Positions 9,757 to 14,916 of a DNA stretch of 14,916 nt are shown here, piece after piece. Under the pieces are notes generated by a model. The model made no database searches. It worked only from the letters and a program-made list of their open reading frames with translations, and was not told where the DNA came from. The stretch spans positions 1 through 14,916 of the forward strand of contig JAGSPR010000123.1 of the NCBI GenBank assembly GCA_018262455.1, read 5' to 3'. Source of the stretch: Deltaproteobacteria bacterium (GTDB lineage: Bacteria > Myxococcota > Polyangia > Haliangiales > Haliangiaceae). The stretch's first letter is position 1. Every line of letters starts with the position of its first letter. The position numbers and the translations under genes are program-made.

Positions 9757-10296
9757 GTGCTGCGCCTCGCTGCCGTGCTGTCGCTCGTGGTGTCGCTGGT
9801 GGCCTGCAGCTCGCCGCCCACCTCCCCCAACCACGGGGGCGCGACCCCGGCACGGCGCGCGATCACACCCCGCGCGAAGCTCCCCGCCGCGCTTCAGCCG
9901 GTCCTGCCCGCGCATGGCATCTACGCCGCCGGCGGTGGCCTGGTGTCCTCGGCCTGGCGGGTGATCGTCGATACCGATCAACAAACGATCGCGGCCGGCA
10001 GCTCGACGCCCGCCCACGCATCATCGATCGGACCGATGGAGCACCAATCCGGACCGATGGAGCACCAATCGACCAAGCCGCTGTCGCAGCGCAACCGGCT
10101 GATGCTGACCGAGCTCGCCGAGGATGCGTGGCGCGAGCCCCCGTCGAAAGATCCGCCGGACCCGACCGCCGACTACGACGAGATCTTCGTCGTGCTCGAT
10201 GGCGATGCCACGTTCTACCTCGAGGGCTTCGGGCCGATCCGCCAGCCGCTCGCGGCGAAAGCGATCATCGAGCTTCGAGCCGCCGCCGGGCTGTAG
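9757..10296 (+). CDS. Small lipoprotein of unknown function with duplicated heptapeptide
   Basis: 179 aa from GTG 9757, chosen because it places a compact signal peptide ahead of a lipobox: MLRLAAVLSLVVSLVAC, with C17 as the predicted lipidated residue. An in-frame GTG at 9742 is the alternative start. After the cysteine comes a Ser/Pro/Asn-rich linker, then a region with an exact repeat GPMEHQS GPMEHQS near residues 92-105, and a C-terminal part with FVVLDGDATFYLEGFG that may be a small beta domain. Expected location is the inner or outer membrane lipid surface. It ends four bases before the convergent OmpA-like lipoprotein gene. No family recognised. Confidence 0.75.
   Translation: MLRLAAVLSLVVSLVACSSPPTSPNHGGATPARRAITPRAKLPAALQPVLPAHGIYAAGGGLVSSAWRVIVDTDQQTIAAGSSTPAHASSIGPMEHQSGPMEHQSTKPLSQRNRLMLTELAEDAWREPPSKDPPDPTADYDEIFVVLDGDATFYLEGFGPIRQPLAAKAIIELRAAAGL
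10030..10071 (+). repeat. Two-copy 21-bp in-frame tandem duplication
   Basis: Units at 10030-10050 and 10051-10071 differ only at the last base (tcc versus tcg, both Ser), so each encodes GPMEHQS. The near identity suggests a recent slippage duplication inside the lipoprotein gene. Confidence 0.95.
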
Positions 10297-10300
10297 CGGG

Positions 10301-10861
10301 CTAGGTGCTCTGGAGCTGGATATCGACGCGGCGATCCTGCTTCCAGGTCGACTCGTCGGTGCCACTCGCCTCGAGCGCGCCACGCGTCGTGACGGCCATC
10401 TGCGGCGCGCCAACGCCGAGCCGACCGAGGTACTGGCTCACCGAATGCGCGCGGCGCGAGCCGAGCCCCAGGTTGTACTCCTCGGTGCCACGTGGATCGG
10501 CGCGACCGATCAGCGCGACCGTCTTGCCCTTGAGCGCGCCGGTCGTGAGGCACGTCGCGATCTGGTCGAGCACGGCGCGATCGTCGGGGGTGAGCGCGTC
10601 CTCGTCGGTTTCGAACTTGGGGGTTGCCGCTGCTGCCGGGATCTTGAGCCCGCACGCGGTGGCGATGTCGGTGGACACCGCGAGGCTCGGGCTGACCTGC
10701 TTGTCCTCGACCACGGCCGGCGCCGGCTTGGTGTCCGGCTTGGTTTCGGTGGGTGTGGTGGCCGACGTGTCGGTCGGCGTCGTCTTGGCCTTCGCCTTGT
10801 CCTTGCCACAACCGATGGTGGTTGCGAGGACGAGGCTCAGCGCGAGGGTCATGGTCTTCAT
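10301..10861 (-). CDS. OmpA/Pal-like peptidoglycan-binding lipoprotein
   Basis: 186 aa from ATG 10861, preceded by AGGA eight bases upstream (10873-10870). MKTMTLALSLVLATTIGC is a lipoprotein signal with C18 as the lipidated cysteine. A Thr/Pro/Lys-rich linker (19-55) follows, long enough to span periplasm, then a C-terminal OmpA domain (about 80-184). In it GRADPRGTEEYNLGLGSRRA (119-138) is the family signature; D122 and R137 have the spacing of the diaminopimelate-binding Asp/Arg pair, and N130 and L133 fit NxxLSxxRA. C70 and C104 could form a disulphide. It should tether the outer membrane to peptidoglycan in the manner of Pal. There are no tol genes beside it, so it is probably one of several Pal-like paralogues rather than Pal itself. 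Confidence 0.92.
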   Translation of the reverse strand: MKTMTLALSLVLATTIGCGKDKAKAKTTPTDTSATTPTETKPDTKPAPAVVEDKQVSPSLAVSTDIATACGLKIPAAAATPKFETDEDALTPDDRAVLDQIATCLTTGALKGKTVALIGRADPRGTEEYNLGLGSRRAHSVSQYLGRLGVGAPQMAVTTRGALEASGTDESTWKQDRRVDIQLQST

Positions 10862-10939
10862 GGGGCGAATCCTGCCACAAACAGATGCGCGTTCATGGAA
10901 TCTGAGGTCCGTTCGCATGCGTTGGTCCAGCGAGGTCTC

Positions 10940-12490
10940 ATGCCCAAACGTTCGACGATGTCAGTTCTTACGGCGCTCGCGCTCATGGCCGCCGGCGCCG
11001 CCTGCGGCAAGAAGGCCGATGGGCCCAGGGCCAAGGACGATGCGGCGGCCAATCCCACCGCCTCGCCGATCGCGACGCCGATCAGCGGGGTCGATCAGCT
11101 GCGGCGCATGAACTACGCCTGGGGCTCCGAGGGCTCGACGGCGTACGGCAAGGCGATCGCGGCGTACAAAGCGAAGCCGCACGACTGGGCGGGGGTACGC
11201 ACCCAGTGTGAGATCGCCCTCGCGAAGGATCCCCACCACATGGGGGCGCACTGGCTGCTCGGCGTCGCCCTCGCGCAGGCCGGCGATCATGCGGCCGCCG
11301 TCGATCACCTCGTCGCCGCGCTGGCCGCCGACTACGCGCAGTACATCCCGAACTTCACCACCGACCCCGACCCCGACCTCAAGGCGTTCCTCACCACCTC
11401 GCACGGCGCGTCGGTGCTGGAGGTCGCGGCGAGAATCCACGAGGACTACGACAAGCGGATCGCGAACGCGATCTTGCTCGTCGGCCGGCGCAGCTCGTTC
11501 AAGTGGCCAGAAAAATTCGGAGCTCAGTCCGCGAGCTCGCGCGGCGAGCTCTACGCCTTCGATCGCGAGACCAAGCGGTACCTCCGGCTCACGCATACCG
11601 ACGATCAGGTGGTGGGCTTCGTGCGCGCACCGTCGGGCGGAGAGCTTGCCGTCCTCGCGTTCGACAAGCTCGACCGGCCCAAGGCGGACGACCTCCCGCC
11701 CCTCCTCGTCCGTGCCTACGTCCAGGTGCTCGACACCAGGACCTGGAAGCCCGCCGGGCCACGCGCGAACCTCACCGGGCCCATGCGCGAGGTCTCGGTC
11801 GGCTACGGTGAGGGCGATCAGCTCCTCGTCTCGGCTGCCCCCGCGGTCGGGCGGTGGGGCATCGGCCCCGCGATCGTGTCGTCGATCGACCGTTCGACCG
11901 GCAAGCTGACGAAGGTCGCGCTGCCGTCTCCCACCCCGCGGATCGTGTTCACCCTCGAGGACGGCCACCTCGTCCGCGCGGCCGAGGGGGTGAAGGCGGC
12001 GTGGACGGGCGATCCGCCTACCGCGCCCGCACTCGAGATCGCCGGCAAGTCGATCCCGATTCCCGAGTCGGGCGCCACCTCGCAAGCCTCGCTCGCGGTC
12101 GCGCCGACCTCCGGACACGTCGCGTTCGCCACTGCGGTCGACTCCTGCGCGAAGGATGCCGCGCCGTCGCTCTACTTCGCCGACGGCAAGACCGGCGCGC
12201 TCAAGCACCTGCTCACCGCGAAGAGCCGGTTCTCGACGCGCTGGATCGATGCCACCACCCTCGCCTACGAGGACGGCGACGGCGCGATCCGGCTGTGGGA
12301 TGCCGGTACAGGCCGCGAGACGATGAAGCTCGACAATCGGCCTGGCGTCGCGCTCGACGTGCTGTCGATCTCTCCGGCGCCGCTGTGCAAGCAAGCGCCG
12401 CCGTCGGCCGATGCCGGCTCGGGCTCGGCCGACGAGCCGTTGCCGCCGGAGGAAGGGGCCGGTTCGGGCGGCCCGGTCACCACGCCCTGA
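10940..12490 (+). CDS. Lipoprotein with TPR segment and beta-propeller-like domain
   Basis: 516 aa from ATG 10940, with GAGG at 10932-10935; an upstream in-frame ATG at 10894 is possible but would bury the signal peptide. Signal MPKRSTMSVLTALALMAAGAAC has C22 as likely lipidation site, although Gly at -3 is atypical. After a Pro/Ala linker, residues ~62-132 look like two TPR-type helical pairs (HWLLGVALAQAGDHAAAVDHL at 104-124). Residues ~195-480 are strand-rich with repeated blades such as ELYAFDRETKRYLRLTHTDD and IRLWDAGTGRETMKLDN, resembling TolB/WD40 propellers. The tail (485-516) is Ala/Gly/Ser/Asp/Pro-rich. Expected to be a periplasmic or surface protein-binding lipoprotein. Function is not known; propeller is inferred from repeat pattern only. 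Confidence 0.82.
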   Translation: MPKRSTMSVLTALALMAAGAACGKKADGPRAKDDAAANPTASPIATPISGVDQLRRMNYAWGSEGSTAYGKAIAAYKAKPHDWAGVRTQCEIALAKDPHHMGAHWLLGVALAQAGDHAAAVDHLVAALAADYAQYIPNFTTDPDPDLKAFLTTSHGASVLEVAARIHEDYDKRIANAILLVGRRSSFKWPEKFGAQSASSRGELYAFDRETKRYLRLTHTDDQVVGFVRAPSGGELAVLAFDKLDRPKADDLPPLLVRAYVQVLDTRTWKPAGPRANLTGPMREVSVGYGEGDQLLVSAAPAVGRWGIGPAIVSSIDRSTGKLTKVALPSPTPRIVFTLEDGHLVRAAEGVKAAWTGDPPTAPALEIAGKSIPIPESGATSQASLAVAPTSGHVAFATAVDSCAKDAAPSLYFADGKTGALKHLLTAKSRFSTRWIDATTLAYEDGDGAIRLWDAGTGRETMKLDNRPGVALDVLSISPAPLCKQAPPSADAGSGSADEPLPPEEGAGSGGPVTTP

Positions 12491-12500
12491 CCGTCGACCG

Positions 12501-14099
12501 CTACTGCTTGCGGCAGAAGTTCTCGAGCTGGACGTCGGCTTCGGGAGTCATCGGGCCGGTCCCGCCGTACGCGGTGCGCTGCTCGTGCGTGACCTGGCGC
12601 GAGCTGGCGATCTGCGTGAACACCTCGGTGCCCTCGTTGCCCGTGCGCGAATAGTCCGAGTAATGGGTGGTGTAGAGCCCGAAGTGCGGCGCGAACCCCT
12701 CGACCCATTCGAAGTTGTCGGTGAGCGACCAGTGGTAATAGCCACGGACGTCGACCCCGGACTGCCGCGCGCGCTCGATCGACTCGAGGACCCGCACGAT
12801 GTTCTCGGCGCGGCGCTTCGGGGTCTCGGTCGCGATCCCGGCCTCGCTGACGACGAGCGGCAGGTCGGGATAGCGCGCCGCGTACGCGATCAGGATGTCG
12901 CCGATGCCGTCCGTGTAGCCCTCGTAGCCCATGTGCGGGACGCAGTAGCTGGGATCGGGCGCGGGCAGGCAGGCGCCGAAATCGAGCCCGCCGAAGCACG
13001 GGGTGACGCTGATCGGAGCGGGCAGGAGCGGCGCGCGTCCGGTGACGCCGGCGCGAAAGTAGTACTGGAGGCCGAGCCAGTCGAGCCGACCAGCCCATTC
13101 GGGGTGCGGCTCGTCGGGCGTGCCGTCGAGGTTGGAATCGAACGAGCCGTTGCGGATCGAGTCGATGAACAGGTAATGGAACAGGTACTGGATGCGATCG
13201 CGGGCGCCGAGATCCTCGGGATCCTCCGACGGCCCGTTCGACCGTGCCGGCTCCCAGTCGGCCACCGACAACGACAGCCCGATCGACGTGGCCGCCCCAT
13301 CTCCGTCGGCATCGACCGTGTCGTTCGCCTTGATCGCGTCGTAGATCGCGACGTGGGCGGCGAGGTAATCACGCAGCACCGCGGCGAAGTGGACCGGATC
13401 GAGCGAGAACTGGCCGGGCGGAAACTGCCCGACCGCGTAGCCCGCGAACAGGTAGTTGACCGGCTCGTTGACGGTGCCCCACTCGTCGACGAGGTCGCCC
13501 AACCTCGTGGCGAGGAGCGCGGCATGCTCGCCGAGCTGCTCCGCGATCTGGGTGCCGCCCGGCGAGCCGAAGCCGCACAGGTTCGTGTCGGTCGGCCCGT
13601 TGGCGCACGAGATGCCGCGCGGATCGGCGACCCACACGGGGTTCGAGAAGTGATGCACGGTGACCAGCGGCCGGATGCCAAGCGAGTGCAGCGCCTCGAG
13701 CTCGGTGCGGTAGTGCGCCAGCGCGGTCTCGTCGATCTGGTCCTTGACCGGCTCGACCCGCGCCCACTCGATCGAGAACCGGTAGCTGTCGACGCCGAGG
13801 GCATCGACCAGCGCGAGATCGGTGTCCACCAGCGAGTAGCCGCGGGTCGCGTCGCCCACGAAGTCGCCCTTGCCGAAGCCGCCCTGGTCCGTGGGCAGCG
13901 TCCACAGGTACCAGTCGGTCGCCGTGTTCATGTCCTCGATCTGGGTCGCCGCGGTCGCGACGCCCATGCGGAAGCTTCCCTTGCCGACGTCGCCGGTGAG
14001 CTGGCCCATCGACCCGAGCTCGATCGTCGGCCCCCCGGGGTCTGCCGCGTCGTCACCACCACACGCGATCAGGCCGACAACAATCACCAGGCGCTTCAC
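12501..14099 (-). CDS. Family-1 glycoside hydrolase, secreted as a lipoprotein
   Basis: 532 aa from GTG 14099. A very short signal, MKRLVIVVGLIAC, puts the lipidated cysteine at C13, followed by GGDD and a linker. The GH1 barrel begins near residue 42 (FRMGVATAATQIE, Q53). YRFSIEW (106-112) and TVHH (147-150) are family strands. TVNEP (209-213) gives acid/base E212, and VVSEAG (416-421) gives nucleophile E419 in place of the usual TENG context. YYHWSLTDNFEWVEGF (454-469) is the aglycone/-1 site block. It should retain beta-glycosidase chemistry (beta-glucosidase, galactosidase or related). Unusual points are cell-envelope anchoring of a family that is usually cytoplasmic, five extra cysteines (C165, C175, C368, C377, C386), and Asp-rich loops VDADGDGAA (262-270) and DSNLDGTPDE (321-330) that resemble calcium sites. 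Family firm; substrate not predictable. Confidence 0.93.
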   Translation of the reverse strand: MKRLVIVVGLIACGGDDAADPGGPTIELGSMGQLTGDVGKGSFRMGVATAATQIEDMNTATDWYLWTLPTDQGGFGKGDFVGDATRGYSLVDTDLALVDALGVDSYRFSIEWARVEPVKDQIDETALAHYRTELEALHSLGIRPLVTVHHFSNPVWVADPRGISCANGPTDTNLCGFGSPGGTQIAEQLGEHAALLATRLGDLVDEWGTVNEPVNYLFAGYAVGQFPPGQFSLDPVHFAAVLRDYLAAHVAIYDAIKANDTVDADGDGAATSIGLSLSVADWEPARSNGPSEDPEDLGARDRIQYLFHYLFIDSIRNGSFDSNLDGTPDEPHPEWAGRLDWLGLQYYFRAGVTGRAPLLPAPISVTPCFGGLDFGACLPAPDPSYCVPHMGYEGYTDGIGDILIAYAARYPDLPLVVSEAGIATETPKRRAENIVRVLESIERARQSGVDVRGYYHWSLTDNFEWVEGFAPHFGLYTTHYSDYSRTGNEGTEVFTQIASSRQVTHEQRTAYGGTGPMTPEADVQLENFCRKQ

Positions 14100-14183
14100 G
14101 CTCGCGAGCTTACCGTCTCCGCCAGTCGCCGAGTGTCACCGATCTCACAAGCTTCGTCGAATGAGCTTGGTTATGCTCTGCCC

Positions 14184-14654
14184 GTGAGGATCTACCTGGT
14201 ACGGCATGGCGACGCGGTTCCCGAGGAAGATGCGGGGAGCGACCGCGATCGCTGGCTGTCTGGCCACGGACGCGAGGCAACCCGGATCCTGGGCCGGATG
14301 CTGCGCGAGCACGGCGTCGCCCCGGACGTCATCCTGTGCTCGCCACTGCCCCGCGCGGTGCAGACGGCAGAATTGCTCGCGGGCTGCATCGACCACCTCG
14401 GGCCGATCGCGTCGCGCCGCTGCTTGGAGCCGTCCGCGCACCCGCGGGTGGGAGCGAGCGAGATCTCCCTTGCCGGCCAGTCCGTGCTCGTCGTCGGTCA
14501 CGAGCCATCGCTGTCGATGCTCGGCGCGTTCCTGCTCGGGCTGCCCGCGTTCCCGCAGTTCCGGACCGCGCAGTGCTGTGCGATCGAGGACGGCAAGCCG
14601 ACGTTCTCCGCGCGCGGAGACACCGGGCAGATCCAGGCGTTCTTCGTCCACTGA
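14184..14654 (+). CDS. sixA: SixA-type phosphohistidine phosphatase
   Basis: 156 aa from GTG 14184, close to E. coli SixA (161 aa). The catalytic RHG motif is at 7-9 (H8 nucleophile), the second histidine in VVGHEPSL (H106), and SPLPRAVQTAELL (53-65) is the conserved histidine-phosphatase block; the small single-domain architecture without insertion is SixA-like rather than phosphoglycerate mutase. SixA proteins remove phosphate from phosphohistidine in HPt domains or PTS proteins in the cytoplasm; the substrate here is not shown by its neighbours. No clear Shine-Dalgarno is visible and a weak TATGCT lies at 14172-14177, only six bases before the start, so the transcript might be nearly leaderless. 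Other small histidine phosphatases are the main alternative. Its TGA abuts the next gene's stop. Confidence 0.9.
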   Translation: MRIYLVRHGDAVPEEDAGSDRDRWLSGHGREATRILGRMLREHGVAPDVILCSPLPRAVQTAELLAGCIDHLGPIASRRCLEPSAHPRVGASEISLAGQSVLVVGHEPSLSMLGAFLLGLPAFPQFRTAQCCAIEDGKPTFSARGDTGQIQAFFVH

Positions 14655-14916
14655 TCAGCGCGGCGCCGGGCCATGCTTCCAGGTCTCGATGACGAGATCG
14701 AGCAGCCGCGTTCGATCGACGACCAGGTAGACGGTCGCGAGCACGGCGACCCCGGAACCGAGGAGCTGCAGGCCGATCCGCCGGCGGCGAGCGCCCGGAC
14801 GCGACGGCTTGCCGTCCGGGCGCGACGCCTTGCTCGCTGCCCCCGAGATCATGGCCCCCGAGATCATGGCCCCCGAGATCATGGCCCCCGAGATCCAGCT
14901 GATCAGCGCGCCCGCG
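14655..14916 (-). CDS. Small membrane protein with pentapeptide repeat, N-terminus beyond window
   Basis: The frame is open from the right edge to TGA at 14657-14655. ATGs inside the repeat (first at 14882) could start a 75-aa protein, but the frame continues upstream without a stop, so I treat it as partial. Visible order: a hydrophobic stretch ending in repeated ISGAM units encoded by a 15-bp tandem repeat, a basic linker (SRPGARRRR), one transmembrane segment (GLQLLGSGVAVLATVYLVV) and a short cytosolic-type tail ending KHGPAPR. The upstream ALISWISGAM could be part of another membrane helix. No family recognised. It converges on sixA, with the two stop codons back to back in the palindrome TGATCA. 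Confidence 0.6.
   Translation of the reverse strand, partial: AGALISWISGAMISGAMISGAMISGAASKASRPDGKPSRPGARRRRIGLQLLGSGVAVLATVYLVVDRTRLLDLVIETWKHGPAPR
14840..14895. repeat. 15-bp tandem repeat, about 3.7 copies
   Basis: Three exact copies of cccccgagatcatgg at 14840-14854, 14855-14869 and 14870-14884, then 11 bases of a fourth (14885-14895). On the minus strand it is in frame and encodes repeats of ISGAM. The unit is a multiple of three and exact, so copy number can vary without breaking the frame. Confidence 0.95.

Noticed and set aside
10961..12394. Long minus-strand open frame (477 codons)
   Set aside because: It is a shadow of the TPR/propeller lipoprotein, which has a signal peptide and a ribosome binding site.
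12411..14183. N-terminal extension of the SixA frame
   Set aside because: It is antisense to the GH1 gene; SixA's fold begins directly at GTG 14184 with RIYLVRHG.
14840..14895. Possible CRISPR array
   Set aside because: The units are contiguous 15-mers with no spacers and lie in frame in a coding sequence.

Overview
The window is GC-rich and densely coded, with stop-to-start gaps of a few bases, GTG starts and very long antisense open frames caused by GC bias. Several secreted lipoproteins carry Gly/Ser/Asp/Pro-rich tails, and the family-B DNA polymerase opens with a W-rich N-terminus that I associate with Myxococcota. My best guess is a myxobacterium-like deltaproteobacterium (Polyangia/Haliangium-Kofleria type). 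This is inferred from composition and protein style; there is no rRNA or marker gene here.

Left two thirds (1-9693): one minus-strand array of six genes, read from right to left. They are a 513-aa orphan protein (9693-8152), a 395-aa orphan protein (8144-6957), a RavA-like MoxR AAA+ ATPase (6815-5586), a TPR protein coupled to it by a GTGA overlap (5589-4723), a von Willebrand A (vWA) domain protein (2286-724) and a second helical-repeat protein running off the left edge (722 to <1). A MoxR ATPase with a vWA partner, repeat adaptors and orphan proteins is the layout of a MoxR-vWA 'ternary' type NTP-dependent system. A complete family-B DNA polymerase (2362-4710) sits on the opposite strand in the middle of the array, between the TPR gene and the vWA gene. 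The vWA protein keeps only the first part of its metal site.

Right third (9757-14916): an envelope group on alternating strands. It holds a small lipoprotein with a 21-bp in-frame duplication (9757-10296, +), a Pal/OmpA-like peptidoglycan-binding lipoprotein (10861-10301, -), a TPR plus beta-propeller-like lipoprotein (10940-12490, +), a lipoprotein-anchored family-1 glycoside hydrolase (14099-12501, -), a SixA-type phosphohistidine phosphatase (14184-14654, +) and a partial small membrane protein with a 15-bp tandem repeat at the right edge (14916-14655, -).

I see no tRNA, rRNA, CRISPR array, insertion sequence or convincing rho-independent terminator. The longest gene-free stretch is 141 bp (6816-6956).
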